Shown here: in pieces, positions 42,633 to 54,905 of the stretch
Layout of the letters: every line of letters starts with the position of its first letter
How positions within the stretch are numbered: position 1 is the stretch's first letter
Source of the DNA: Crambe crambe
Lineage: Eukaryota > Porifera > Demospongiae > Poecilosclerida > Crambeidae
Reading direction: 5' to 3'
Assembly (NCBI GenBank): GCA_963924555.1
Contig: OZ004597.1
Coordinates: 5,102,404-5,166,403 of the forward strand
Length of the DNA stretch: 64,000 bases
Made by a program: the position numbers and the translations under genes
Notes under the pieces: generated by a model
Seen by the model: only the letters and a program-made list of their open reading frames with translations
Databases searched by the model: none
Told to the model about the DNA's origin: nothing

Positions 42633-43010
42633 CTTCCAGCCAGCTGTAGAAGGACTGTTGGCTTTATCTGAAAAATATGGGACATTTTTCACTATCCAGT
42701 CATAGATTTCTGACAGAGTCAATCTCTTTTCTGGAGTGGACAAAATGGCTTGAGTGATCAGCTCTGCGTAAGACATGTTGCCCCAAGCGTTTCTCATCTT
42801 TTTGTTTGGCTCTGATTTTGGCTGTGGGGGTATGGGGGACTCGCATTCCGGAGTTTCGCTCTTGACATTTACTTGGCCTTGCTGCTGCTCGGCATTAGGG
42901 TTGCCTACTTCAGGACCTGCTGGCTCCTGCAGCGGCCATGTACTCGATCTAGAACGTCCATCTAGAGTCTCGAAAGGGTGGTACTGCTCCAACGAAGTAG
43001 CCACTGCCAT
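42633..43010 (-). CDS. FOXO: FoxO transcription factor, exon 1
   Basis: The start is the ATG at 43010, giving MAVATSLEQYHPF. Residues 19-26 read RSRSSTWP, the N-terminal Akt/14-3-3 site, with the Thr at position 24. Residues 73-126 begin the forkhead domain (RNAWGNMSYAELITQAI, KRLTLSEIYDWIVKNVPYF). The full protein is 559 aa, in the usual FoxO range. Role: nuclear regulator of stress and growth genes, excluded from the nucleus when Akt phosphorylates it (known for the family). It lies head to head with the PARP2-like gene. Confidence 0.97.
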
Positions 43011-43649
43011 CGACAAATGAAAATGGGCGCGGGTTTGGAGGGAAAAGAATGGAAACCCTACGTTTTAGCTCGTTTCCCGAACAAGATACGTAGCTAGTTC
43101 ACTGTCCACTTATGACGCTGGCTCTTTCGCTGTACAGGCCTACAGTTATAAAATGATAAAAGAGCAGTGAAATTCTGGAGTGTTCAGAATCAATCAACAA
43201 ATATTCATAGGACAGAAGAGGGATCTTCTGTACTAGCTAAGGCTATGATAGTTAGTAGCTAACTTGTACATTTACCATTATACTTACAAGCTATTCCTTT
43301 AGAGTTGCAGGCAAAACTTATGTATTGCTTGTGTGCGGTCACAAGCTAAAAACTCCAGTAGACAGGACTTGCAAACAAGCGATAACAAGCCGATTGCACT
43401 GGCAACTGGTGAGTCTAATAGCTAGCTATGCTTTAAGCTATCACACTGCACTAGCACATAGGACTTGCCGGGCAGTTTTGTATACAAACTTCACTGATTG
43501 AAGTTAGTGGGAAATGACTTCCACTATTTAGAGAGGACGGTCTTTTGCTTAATGATGACGTCATCCAAATAAGAATTAAAAAGGGGCGTGATTGCGCATG
43601 GCTAAATGGATGGCTAATGACTAGGGGCATACCACACGTTGCCTCAAAA
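43011..43649. promoter_or_regulatory. Shared 5' region between FoxO (-) and PARP2-like (+) genes
   Basis: The two start codons diverge with 639 bp between them. This space must hold both 5' UTRs and core promoters, so a bidirectional promoter is plausible. It includes TGACGTCA at about 43556-43563, a perfect CRE-type palindrome. No TATA box is clearly placed. Confidence 0.6.
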
Positions 43650-43698
43650 ATGGCCACGAGGTCTAGGAGGAAGGGAGCTAGGACAGCAAAAACGAACG
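43650..43698 (+). CDS. PARP2: PARP2-like gene, exon 1 (gene partial at 3' end)
   Basis: The gene encodes a poly(ADP-ribose) polymerase of the DNA-damage-dependent class, truncated by the window edge. Exons I infer: 43650-43698, 46864-47024, 50942-51302, 59167-59484, 61996-62063, 62232-62379, 63345-63420, 63605-63701. All are phase-compatible and together give 426 residues. This first exon encodes a basic start, MATRSRRKGARTAKTN, similar in character to the DNA-binding/NLS N-terminus of PARP2, and leaves in phase 1 at GTGAGT. The order is basic N-terminus, WWE, WWE, charged linker, WGR. The PRD and catalytic domains are expected to the right of the window. Confidence 0.82.
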
Positions 43699-44511
43699 GT
43701 GAGTTTAGGAAGACTAGAGTCTGGTATTGGGAGCGCTGGCTAGTGCTTTCTGCCCACATATAGAAGGAGGGAGGGAATAAGTGGTGTTTTTTTTTGAATA
43801 AAATGTGTGCCCAGGGGGTCTTTTTTCTTTTTTTCCTACCTCCTCCTCTCTGTGAATTTGTGTGTGGGAGGGATGGGGGAATGGCTAGCTGAAGGAAGGG
43901 TGTGGCTGAGGCTGTGTATGGTGTGATGCATGTAGGAGTGGCCATGGTTTAATTAGTATGGGGAAGATGGATATGGTCCTGGATGATAGTTGGCTAATTG
44001 TTTGGGGAAGATGGATAGGGGTAGATGGATGTGTGCATGGGATGGGAATAGGGTGGGTGGGGAATAGGGGATATGTGCATGGGGAATAAGGTGTGTGTGG
44101 GGAATTGGGAATAGGGATGGGAGATGGGAATAGAGAGCTGCTTTAGCAGTTGCAACATTAGTATCGTTCTAGAGCCTTCAGCTGTAGAATAGGTGCTAGT
44201 CAGCAGTTTTTGACTGTAGCATTCTCATAGTCAGTTGCCTCATTAATTCACAGTCAAATAACCTCAATCAGCAGATTCTATTTAGTTCAAGTCACAAACT
44301 GCATTTTGTGCTTGTATGAACTAGTGGGCAGGGTCAGATGAAGAGGTTTTGCAAAGAAGTCTCTATAGGTGGCAGCTATGGCACTTTTTAGCTGTTTGAT
44401 TGCTCGGTCTAACACCTAAAAGCAATTGAAACTGGCCAAAATCTCTTCACCTGGCCTTGCAAAGACAGTCAACACATGGCTGTAGTTCGAGAAAATTGAT
44501 GCCACTATTGA

Positions 44512-44912
44512 TACTGTCCATTGCAGGTTGGTTGTTAGGAAGGTTAGGGGAATAGGTGGATACAGTTTGTCCTATGGTTTACACAACTGCATGGGACATA
44601 AAAGGATCGGGTCTACCTATTTCTCATTCCTTATGGACAACCATCCTGAAATCTACAGTAGAGTCATGGCTGCTTTAACAGTTGAGTGTCTCTTTTGGCC
44701 CCAGTTATAGAGTAGGCAGTATCAAACTGTCTCATAGCTCATACTGTCCATTGCAGGTTGTTATCAGGGAATAGGTGGACACCATTTGTCCTATGATTTA
44801 CACAACTGCATGGATTGTATAGGACATGAAAGGATCAGGTTTCATAGGTCCTTGTAAGCCACTACCCTATTTCTCATTCCTTACTGACAACCATCCTGAA
44901 ATCTACAGTAGT
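44512..44912. repeat. Diverged segmental duplication (two copies)
   Basis: Both copies start TACTGTCCATTGCAGGTTG and end ACAACCATCCTGAAATCTAC. They share GTTTACACAACTGCATGG-type interiors with small indels. Copies lie at about 44512-44665 and 44742-44912. Confidence 0.88.
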
Positions 44913-45549
44913 CAGCACCTCAGTGCATGTGCAAGGTAATCATTTTGTCTGTCTGTCTGTCTGTCACATCTTGATCTAGGAGCTAGTGCACTTATCACAG
45001 TTTAAACAGCTACGAGCACACAGCAGCTGATGTGATTTAAAAAAAGCAAAATCCTTCTGTCTTTGAAAAAAAGAAAGAAAGAAAAAAAGAAAGAAAGCGT
45101 GCTTTCTTTATTATAGCAGCCAAGAGAGGTGGAAAGGCAGAGAAGAAGTGTGGTCGTCTAGAAGCATATCTCACACTGACAGCTGGACAGTTGAAAAAAT
45201 ACACCTGTACAATTAAACTTCAGGATAGCTAGCTAACCAAGCCGGTGAGCAGTCGTTCTCCAGTTAGTGCTTTTCATTAACTCATGAATTATTCATAATT
45301 ATAACAAATGTAGAACACCTCAGCTCCTTGATATCCCATAGATAACATGTTGGGTTGGTGGCATCATCAAACAGTATGAGAACATATGTAGAGGTGTACC
45401 AGTGACGACAGAACTTGACATAAGGTTCCTAATTCTGGGAAAGGTTTACTTTCATGCATTATGCATATGCAAAAGCTACAGCTACTTAATATACACACTG
45501 CCAAGTTTCAGTCCTACAGCTACTTATATGTAAACGCTACAGTACTTAT

Positions 45550-45775
45550 ATATACTGGAGTACTTGATATATATACTGTCAGTGCACTACAGTACTACTT
45601 GATATATATACTGTCAGTGCACTACAGTACTACTTGATATATATACTGTCAGTGCACTACAGTACTACTTGATATATATACTGTCAGTGCACTACAGTAC
45701 TACTTGATATATATACTGTCAGTGCACTACAGTACTACTTGATATATATACTGTCAGTGCGTTACAGTACTTAAC
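45550..45775. repeat. Minisatellite, 35-bp unit, about 6 copies
   Basis: The unit starts GATATATATACTGTCAGTGC and ends ACTACAGTACTACTT. Central copies are identical. Confidence 0.95.
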
Positions 45776-46863
45776 ATATACACTGTCAATGTGCTGCAGT
45801 ACTTGATGTCAGTACTAATATAGAACACTGGCAGTGCTTACTGGTGCTTTTATGTGATGTGGGCTGTTTTGTATTGTTCAGCACTACTGTTGTGTATGAT
45901 TATCATTGCTGCCTCTTTATCGTATTTTGCTGGCTTGCTAGCTAAGTCAGCTAGTGTGCATTATCCTGCCAACCAGCAGAGAGTGGCCCCTTTTAAACGT
46001 TAACCTCATTAACAAATTTGTTAAATGAATTAAGCTTCCCCCGGGGCCAAATATTCTGACTCAGAGTTGTTTTTTTTTGTGGGGGCAAGGGGGGCAATTT
46101 CCCCCCCCCTCCCCCTTAAATTTAGAAGATTCTGATTGTCCCCTCTGATACTTTTGTCTAAAAAAATCTGTGTTCCATAAATTTCTAGGACTTGTGAGAG
46201 ATGTGTCAGTGTGCTATGTGTTAGAATGTGATAATATACAGACCAGCCATTGCTTGCTGTTATGAAGGGATTGGTGTAAGATTGGCTACACCAAAAGACG
46301 ATGCAATGGCTGGTTTATGAGTACGTAAGTGTAGATCATCAGGGCAGGTATAAGGTATGTTACATGTACTGACAGCTGGAATGGCTGCATTTGAGATTAT
46401 AGATGTCATGTTGATGAGGACCAAGTGCTGGAGAGGCAGGAGGCAGCTGTAATTGGCTGCACAGATAGATTATGTGTAAGGGACCTGTTTGGAACAGATT
46501 GCACAATAAATTACATTGTCTGCTACATAAATTGTCACATTATGCACCTCAATCACTATGGTGACTAGTGTGTATTAGGAAATGTTGTCTTCTGCAGCAT
46601 ACCTGTTCCTGGCATACCTTATACCCGAAACCAGCACATGATCAGTACAATGCAGTTATCTTTTAATAGTAACTTGGGAGTGTAACATGCTTTCCCAAGT
46701 CTTATCGTGGGTGGGGTTATCAGGGAAGAAGATGGTGTGACGTTTAGGTGGGTAAGGGGACATGGTGAGTGAGTGTGGTGAGGGGACATATACATGGTGA
46801 GTGAGTGTGATGAGGAAGATATATAAGATGAGTATTGTCATTCGGATTGTATATTTATTGCAG

Positions 46864-47024
46864 CAGCAGGGCCGAGGGGCCGGGGGAAGGCTGTACAGAA
46901 GTCTCCTCCATCTCCTGTCCAGTGGGAGTGGCAAAATGATGCTGGGTGGGCTACCTTTGACCCCAAGCACAGTGCAGATATCACAGCAGCATTCATCCAG
47001 GAAAAGGCTAGCATGGAATTAACG
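46864..47024 (+). CDS. PARP2: PARP2-like gene, exon 2: first WWE domain, N-terminal part
   Basis: It enters at phase 1 and leaves at phase 0. The acceptor is a CAGCAGCAG run, so one- or two-residue acceptor variants are possible. It encodes basic sequence (GRGKAVQKSPPSP), then QWEWQNDAGWATFDPKHSAD, the opening of a WWE domain. WWE domains bind iso-ADP-ribose or ADP-ribose (family knowledge). Confidence 0.85.
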
Positions 47025-47619
47025 GTAGGTACCTTTCTCTCTGTGGATGTGTGTTCTATGAGACAGGAAACTGCTCACACGTGTCTACAGCTGGCCCAAT
47101 TGAAAGGACTTGCTCATTTGACTATTATGCCATTGTACTATTATTGATGGTGATTTATGAACTCTAAACCATCACATTTCATGCCAGGGAACTAATCAAT
47201 AGGAAGTCACAATCACGAACATTGCAATTTTTTGATGGAACATGAAACGTATCTGTATTTTTTTACATCACAAACCTGCAGACCTAAGCTTACGGCACAA
47301 ACTTGTTCACTTCATCAGACCCTATGCATGCACAAACCTGCTTACTTTTATCATGCGCACTTTGTGCATGTACAAACCTGCTCACTTTTATCAGACCCTA
47401 TGTGTACACAAACTTGTCTTCCTTGATTCAAAGTGCCACTAGTTAATTTAAGGTGCTTTCCTTGATTCAAAGTGCTATCTTTTTGATTCACTTACAAAAC
47501 ACCAAAAATCGGCTGTATAGTGCTTCTACCATAGGTATGCCCAGTTTCCAATTGAGGTGTGTTTGAGCACACCTTAATGCCTATCCTTTTGCCAGGTAGG
47601 TAGGAGCACATGTATGGAT

Positions 47620-47807
<188 letters not shown>

Positions 47808-48954
47808 TTTGATGGAAGGGGTTGTGTGAGAAAAAAAAAGGTTACCACACCCACTTTAATTACTTGGATGACTGTCATATGCACTTAAATTCAGGGCAAA
47901 GTTGTGACTGTATTATAAATCCCACTATGTATAATCAGCTGTGGAAGGGAAGATGTTTTCCTTTTCAGGATGTGCTATTAAGACACATTCAGTAATTAAT
48001 TGGCGCTGTATGAAACCCTGGAGAGAGAGAGAGAGAGAGAGAGCTACACTGTTAAAAATTTGCTGTTTTATCAAAGATACAAAACAGCATCAGTGCTTTC
48101 TAAGGTACAGGTGAAGGGACTCCTTGTAGTTCAAAGAATGTTGCTTGCCAAAAGTAACAAATGTATTGGTTATAAGGTGGCAAACAGTAATGCAAAAAGA
48201 ATGTGAATATCATTATCATGTGATGTCATGTGGTATCATGTGATGTCACATGATATCATTCGGTACTGCGATCTCATTTGGTACTGCTGAGTGATTTCAC
48301 TGCACGGTGCAAATAGTGTTGGGACTGGAGGTTCAGATATTGTGCTGCACCTAGTTTTGCCCCTTCACTGAAGTATTTGTATTCAGACAGGGATAATTTC
48401 CTCTCCACTTTATAAGCAAATGTATCATGTCAGCATTTCAGTGCAATGGGTGGTGGTGGATATATTGGGTGGTAGTGGATATATAGAGCTCCTGATGTCA
48501 TCTAATAATAGCAGGCTTTGATTGGGGGAACCTCCCATATTGATGAAAGTTCTCCAGCAACTTGTAACCTCTCTTACTAATTGCAGGGAATTCTTTTATT
48601 ATAGGAACAAATCCCTCTCATTAATTACAGGGACTCTTAATTATAAGCTAATACTCTACCATAATTATATTCAGCAAATCAATTTGGTAATCTCGCTGTC
48701 CAACAGTGTGATCTCGCATGTAGCAGCTGCTTCCTCAAGTGTTTCTGGTGCAAGATGTGCAGTGCAGCCTTGGTTTCAGTGCAGCCTCATTCAAGTTGTC
48801 AAGCAGCTGTGTTTCAGCTTTCACAGTACAAGCCTGCTGTGTTTTGGCTCTTTATGCATAACTGTTTGCTACATATCTCCCCTCGTTCTTCTCTTCTAGA
48901 TGCTAGATTGCCAAGTCTTGTCATTTATGAGATGGGAAAACTCTTTATCAATTA

Positions 48955-49525
48955 TAGGGGCCTCATTGATCAACCTCTTATTAATTACAGGGGCCTCTCA
49001 TTGAGACCACCTCTTATTAATTACAGGGGCCTCTCATTGAGACCACCTCTTATTAATTACAGGGGCCTCTCATTGAGACCACCTCTTATTAATCATAGGG
49101 GCCTCTCATTGAGACCACCTCTTATTAATCATAGGGGCCTCTTATTGAGACCACCTCTTATTAATTACTGGGGCCTCTCATTGAGACCACCTCTTATTAA
49201 TTACTGGGGCCTCTCATCGAGACCACCTCTTATTAATTATAGGGACCTCTCATTGAGACCACCTCTTATTAATTACAGGGGCCTCTCATCGAGACCACCT
49301 CTTATTAATTACTGGGGCCTCTCATTGGACCACCTCTTATTAATTACTGGGGCCTCTCATTGAGACCACCTCATTAATTACAGGGACTTCTCAGTGAGAC
49401 TACCTCTTATTAATTACAGGGACCTCTCATTGGACCACCTCTTATTAATCATAGGGGCCTCTCATTGAGACCACCTCTTATTAATTACAGGTCATTGAGA
49501 CCACCTCTTATTAATTACAGGAACC
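48955..49525. repeat. Minisatellite, 36-bp unit, about 15 copies
   Basis: The unit contains ACCTCTTATTAATTACAGGG and then GCCTCTCATTGAGACC. The 36-bp period keeps reading frames open, which creates a spurious ORF. Confidence 0.95.
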
Positions 49526-50194
49526 TCTTCAATAGGTCCTGCTGTTGAGCTTGATTGGTAAGAAATGTTAACTTCCCTGTAGCAACAAGAGAGGTTTTAG
49601 AGGTTACCTGTAATAGGTTCTTTGATTGGGAGTTTCAGGACACGGGCAACACCTGTGTGGTTGTGCTTGTCCTGTAGCCAGACAAGCTACAATTTCCTGA
49701 TTCAAATGATGCTCATTCCTTGAGGAATTCACTCTCGTGTGTGTTGTATGTCATAGACGAATGTTGAAAGTCATTTCGTTATTTGAATAGGACTTTGTTA
49801 GGGTCATTATACAGCAAGTCACTCTGTGAACTATTGAATAGGGAGGGGAAAAACCCTGGAGTTCCCCTAGTTTGTTTATCTGTGTAATGTATAAAAATAA
49901 ACAAAGATGAACTTTTGTGTCTCCAGTACTGGACAAATGGGCACCTTCTCTTTCTTCTTCCATTTCATGAAGAGGAATAGGAAGGATCTCTTTTATATGG
50001 CAGATTGTCACAAGGGATGATAGCAATGTAGTTATCTAGAGAAGTGTTATATCATATACTATGCCTCAGTGTGCACATGGCTTTTATCACACATTACACA
50101 CACTACTGAATGTGTGACCTTTGACTGCAGTCTAAACATGCTTCGTCATGAATATGGACAAAGCATTCTGTATGTTCCACTGACCACATCAAGG

Positions 50195-50198
<4 letters not shown>

Positions 50199-50227
<29 letters not shown>

Positions 50228-50264
50228 TGTATGTATGTATGTATGTATGTATGTATGTATGTAT
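50199..50264. repeat. (GTAT)n microsatellite
   Basis: About 16 GTAT units stand next to GGGTTTGAGCCCCACC, which is close to a tRNA-type B-box. Confidence 0.95.
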
Positions 50265-50418
50265 ATAAGTGAGTGGTTTGCTTATAAGTGGGTTTGAGCC
50301 CCACCAGTGACAAATGGTGTTTATCCATCGTTTTCACCAGCATTAATTTGCTAGTGAATATCCATCTAACACCCTGACCTGGGTGCAAATATCAGTTGTG
50401 GTCCAGGTGGGACTTCAG

Positions 50419-50632
50419 GTGCCCACACCACTTGCTGAGAAGAGATAGTCACGAGTTCCTAGCCCGGGCTTCAGGAGGTTGCCAGCACTGGCTCTTAGTG
50501 CCTCCTTAGTGCACAGGCATCCTGGCTTGACCAGGTGTGTGTGCAGGCATCCTGGCTTGACCAGGTGTGTGTGACTGCTCAGCAGCAGGCATTTTGCATG
50601 GATGTATGTTTGTATGTATGTATGTATGTGGA
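50419..50632. mobile_element. Dispersed element copy with TGTA tail (related copy at 62877-63112)
   Basis: GTGCCCACACCACTTGCTGA, GGTTGCCAGCACTGGCTC and TTGACCAGGTGTGTGTG recur with few changes at 62877-62975, and each copy is followed by a TGTA-repeat run. This looks like a short interspersed element with a tetranucleotide tail. The first copy has an internal short duplication (CAGGCATCCTGGCTTGACCA). Confidence 0.6.
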
Positions 50633-50941
50633 GTGGGAGGTAACTTTCAAAGAATAGATTTGCTCGGTATATGTATAGAGCTGGAGATCTCCTTTGAGCA
50701 CACACACACACACGCGCACGCACACACACACATAAGGAGTTCCACAAAGTGTTGACTTCAAAAACATGCCAAAGTGGAAGCAAATGATCTCTTGTTTTAA
50801 TTAGCTAGTTGAGCTAGTTGGAAGAAGTTAAATTATTGTGCATGCAAGTAGCATCATACCAGTAGATGTTTGATCTTTTTAAATGAAAAGGGTTGAAGCT
50901 CTGCACACATTATTTCACTTTTTTGTGTGCTCATATTGTAG

Positions 50942-51302
50942 GTGGCTAGTAATGTGAAGTTGGAGGTGGACTTTGGAAGTATGACTCAAAAGAACATGAT
51001 GACTGGGTGGAAACGCAACATCAGGTGTGTGCCTAGCAAACCACACCCACTTCCCTCTGCTAGCCAGTGGGAGTGGCAGGATGAGCATGGTAGCTGGAAC
51101 CCCTACTCGTCCGAGGTGCAGAGGCTATTGAGGGCATGTCGGCTTTGCAGTGTGGAGCAATGGGAAATAGAAGCTTCCGGTCGATGTTATAGGGTGGAGA
51201 TGGGGGCGGGGTCTGGGGAAATGGTGCAGGTGAATGTGGAGACAGGTGTGAAGAGGGAGGTGAGGTGTACTGCCACAGCAGCTCCTGCAACAGACCCCAA
51301 TG
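50942..51302 (+). CDS. PARP2: PARP2-like gene, exon 3: end of first WWE and whole second WWE domain
   Basis: Phase 0 to 1. It completes WWE 1 with LEVDFGSMTQKNMMTGWKRN and IRCV. WWE 2 follows: QWEWQDEHGSWNPYSSEV through VNVETGVKREVRC. Both have the W-x-W start and the N-x-x-TG-x-x-R or V-x-x-TG-x-x-R end of the family. Tandem WWE domains are known in some ubiquitin ligases and PARPs. I do not recall them on a WGR-type PARP2. Confidence 0.88.
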
Positions 51303-52724
51303 GTGAGTCCTTTTTTACCATGTCAGTTGTGTGCGATGGTGTTAAATATGTCCTGTTGAAATGGGGCTTCCCATCTCTAATCCAGGACTCTCAAAAGGGA
51401 GGGTTCTCAAAGTGAGGGTTTTAGTGCTTGATCTGAAAAGGGGGGTCGGAATTGGGGATCAGAAGAGGTACTCGAGTGAACAGTGGGTTTGAATAGGTGA
51501 TCAGCTGAATATGAAGTCTAGCTGTAATAATAAGATGGAGGGTACCAGCTGAACAGGGGGAGGGGGGGAGGGGAGTCTTGTACAACTGAATGAGTGTAAG
51601 GGGTTTCTGTATAGACTCGTCAGACTGGTTAGAGTATACTTGTTCCATATCACTTGTTGACGTGTGTGTGTGTGTGAGGTTATTACCGATGTATTGATTT
51701 GTTTTACCAAAGTTTTTGTGTAGCCAGTGAAGGGGACATTTTCCACACTAAGTATCCCTGCATAGCTCTCAAGTCCCCAAACATTAGCAGCCTTGATTGC
51801 TACAACAACACTCCTGGAATTAGCTATGGTGCAGCTGCAAGGGACAGCACCAGGGCAGTACTAATGTGTTGTGTTCATGCATATGCATGAGAATTGAAAG
51901 TTAAAGGTCTTGGGATAGTCTCCTTTTGGGGAAGTGTCTCTGTTAGTCCACATTAGGTTTATCTTAAGTTCAGCCCGAACTGGATTTGGGAGAACGTCTT
52001 GAAGAAAGGGGAGGCAGCAACATACACTTTGCATCTATTGGTTGATATGTACTTGTATGTGCATGCATACTTAGAGATTTGATTTTGATTTCCATAGATG
52101 AAACTAATCGATAGCTGTGGTTTTGTGATTAGTATATACATAATTGAATACAAAGTGTTGGTATGTGTATTGACTTCATCAGACAATGTGCAAGAGAGTA
52201 TGCACAGTCTGACATTTTTGGTTTCTGCTGATAAGTGCTATGCAGCTGTGTACAGTGAATACTGAGTGAGGGTGGATACTGTGGACAATCTTTTTTTTTT
52301 TGTTTTTGGTTTTTATTGGACTGGCTTTTTGAGTATGTGTAGTATGTATCTTGAAGCATGTGGTTTTTCCTTCCTTGATCGATAATGGCCGCAGATCGGC
52401 TGGTGATTATCTCTGTTTCATTTCAGAGTGTAAATTTTCATTTTTTGGGATTCTAAGAGATTTGATTAGTTGACTATGGAGTACAATTGAAGCATTGGAA
52501 CGCCATCATGTATTAATAATCTTTCCTTCTTGCTTGTACAGTGGAACCTTTATATATGTAATGGACACTTAATTAAGGGACCAACTATGTTTTCCTTATA
52601 GAGTGGTTTCCACTTTTCAGAGGTTGTGCAGAGGTTCAATTCTTATCAGTAGTATGGTTCGGTTCCTAAAAATGTGTCGAATAGAGAGATATTGCATTAT
52701 GAATATAGAGATTTCACTAAGAGG

Positions 52725-52985
52725 TTTGATATTCCATTGAGGTACATTGGTGAAAAGATATTCCATTGGTGAAAAAATACCTAAAATATTCCATTAAGGT
52801 ACGGTACATTGGTGAAAAGATATTCCATTGGTGAAAAAAATATTCCATTAAGGTACATTGGTGAAAAGATATTCCATTGGTGAAAAAATATTCCATTACG
52901 GTACGGTACATTGGTGAAAAGATATTCCATTGGTGAAAAAAATACCCAAGATATTCCATTGAGGTACATTGGTGAAAAATGGGGT
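52725..52985. repeat. Tandem repeat around GATATTCCATTGGTGAAAAA
   Basis: Units of about 38-60 bp contain GGTACATTGGTGAAAAGATA and TTCCATTGGTGAAAAAATA. Short internal deletions vary the period. Confidence 0.9.
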
Positions 52986-53189
52986 TGTTGGAGCTACTAG
53001 GAAGTACTTTAATGTTTCCCTTCTTCCAAGTCATTGGGATCTACCATTTGAATTGTTTTAACAGTCAGTTTTTATGCACCTAGTTGTATGCTTGCATTTT
53101 GCATACATCAATATTTCTAACTTTGTAAATGAATATTGATATAATTATTGTATGAAACCACGACGAACAACATCATCTATTGTGCAGCT

Positions 53190-53765
53190 AGCCAGAGTAC
53201 TTCAATTTCAGCCTTAATGATGCTAGACGATGCTCTCCAGCATTTAATTTTTTTTGGATAAAGACTTTATTCTTGAAAGAAGGCAAAATTTTTTGCAGCC
53301 TAATACTCCATATAATGCACATGCACACTATTGATGTTTGTCAACCATTACTGTGAGATAGAGATTACAGACGGGTGAGCTCTGTGTCTCTTAGTCTCTG
53401 TTGTGTAGAGCAACAGCATAATGCTCATAGCTTGCTGGAGTGTTTTTAGTGAACATAATTATTTGCTTCTGCAGTACTGATGATTCTATGTGCATGTTGC
53501 TTAAAGCCATTTGCTAGCTGCCTGTAGAGAGCATCTCTGCAGTCATATAAGGCCATCCCCCAAACAGTGTTTTTACATGCACATTGTGATTGCTGGGGAT
53601 TCAAAATGAGAATGTGGACTGTACATTTCTTATCAACTAAGTCACTATAATCAGACAACAATATAGAATGCACATGCCAATTTAATAGATGAATCAAAAT
53701 GAAAATGTAGACTGTTTACTCAATACCTTCTGTTCATCAGTGATCTATATCTGCAAAGACACAAT
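53190..53765. repeat. Diverged dispersed repeat, copy 1 (copy 2 at 59880-60130)
   Basis: Shared blocks in the same order include TTCAGCC-x-x-A/C-x-TGATG, CTCCATA-x-AATG, TGTTTGTC-x-ACCATTAC and GATTCAAAAT-x-GAA/AGAATGTAGACTG. The copies differ by large indels. Confidence 0.6.
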
Positions 53766-54559
53766 TATTCTGATACTATAAATTAATGTTTTTGGATGCA
53801 CTCTGTGTAACAGCACTATTTTAGCCGTATGTGGGTTTACTATTTCAGTGCTTTTCATTTACCAAGTTATCTGATGCATACCACATCTTCTTTCGCACCA
53901 GTTGTATACAGACAGTTGCTGTGTGCTCTTTCTAGCAGTCATCAAGAAAGGGGGGGGGGGAATCCCAGATTGGAGACTTCACTGTATAGGCAGTTTCTTG
54001 TGTGGCACGAAGGCCAAACACACCAGCTCTTGCTGTCATTACAAGCCATCTTTAAGCTTAAGCAGGTATGCATTTTTCCAGCACTGCAGTCTTCCCGAAA
54101 TCCACTAAAATTTTTTTCCCTATAAATACTTGATGCTATACAGTTGTACTTTGGATGAATTAGGAAGAGAATAATTGTAATTACATCAACAAAAGTTTCC
54201 TCTTGAGGATTATGGCCAGGTTTTAGCTGTGCCTCTCTTGAGTATTATCTTATTTGGGTAACACAATAAGGCACAAATGACATTGCTAGGGCACTACCAG
54301 CCAAATTGCTAAATTCTTGTTCCTTCTTCATCTTCTTTATGGAGCAGTAAGAGTTCACCAACACCAATTACTGCAACTGGACCTTGACAACTATCATTTA
54401 GTCAGAGAGATGTGTGGAAGGAGAAAAAGGGGTAGGGTAGGGTTTGGAAGGGGATAGGGGATCAGGGAAGTGGGATATGTTGATTTAAAAAAAAAAAAAA
54501 TTATGGCACTGAAACCAGATCTCTTGACTCATCTATCATTTGTTTGTTAATTGCGGTTG

Positions 54560-54905
54560 AACCACCACTCATATCTTTCCTGCACGTGTGGGCATTGTGA
54601 CTAAACAGTTGTAATCATTGCACTGCCTGCACGTTTAGAAAAGATATGAGTGGTGATCCTAAAGCATTGCAGTGCAGTGATTACAACTATTTATAGATCA
54701 AGGGGGTTAAGTTAGTTATCATCACAATGCCTGCACGTGTAGGAAAGACAGACGCTGCGATTTAGGAAGTGATCTGGCACAGTGATTATAACTGTGTATA
54801 GTTCAAGGGCCGGGGTCAAATTAGTTATCATCATAATGCCTGCACGTGTGGGAAAGATATGAGTGGTGATCCTAAAGCATTGCAGTGCAGTGATTACAAC
54901 CATTG
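54560..54905. repeat. Foldback-type repeat cluster with CACGTG cores
   Basis: AACCACCACTCATATCTTTC at the left is the inverse of GAAAGATATGAGTGGTG at the right (also near 54637). Direct copies of AATGCCTGCACGTGT occur at about 54727 and 54836. The mix of inverted and direct copies suggests a foldback element or nested insertions. Confidence 0.65.

Larger units (their letters stand above)
43699..46863 (+). other. PARP2-like intron 1 (3,165 bp)
   Basis: It contains a duplicated segment (44512-44665 and 44742-44912), a 35-bp minisatellite (45550-45775) and a G/C-run-rich stretch (about 46030-46130). I see no gene inside. Confidence 0.8.

Noticed and set aside
48755..49363. 202-aa open frame with a 12-residue repeat (LINYRGLSLRPP)
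   Set aside because: It is the translation of a 36-bp minisatellite whose period is a multiple of three. It has no start context, and similar frames occur in other arrays.
50264..50300. tRNA gene suggested by GGGTTTGAGCCCC
   Set aside because: No full cloverleaf or A-box at normal spacing could be found. At most it is a SINE remnant.
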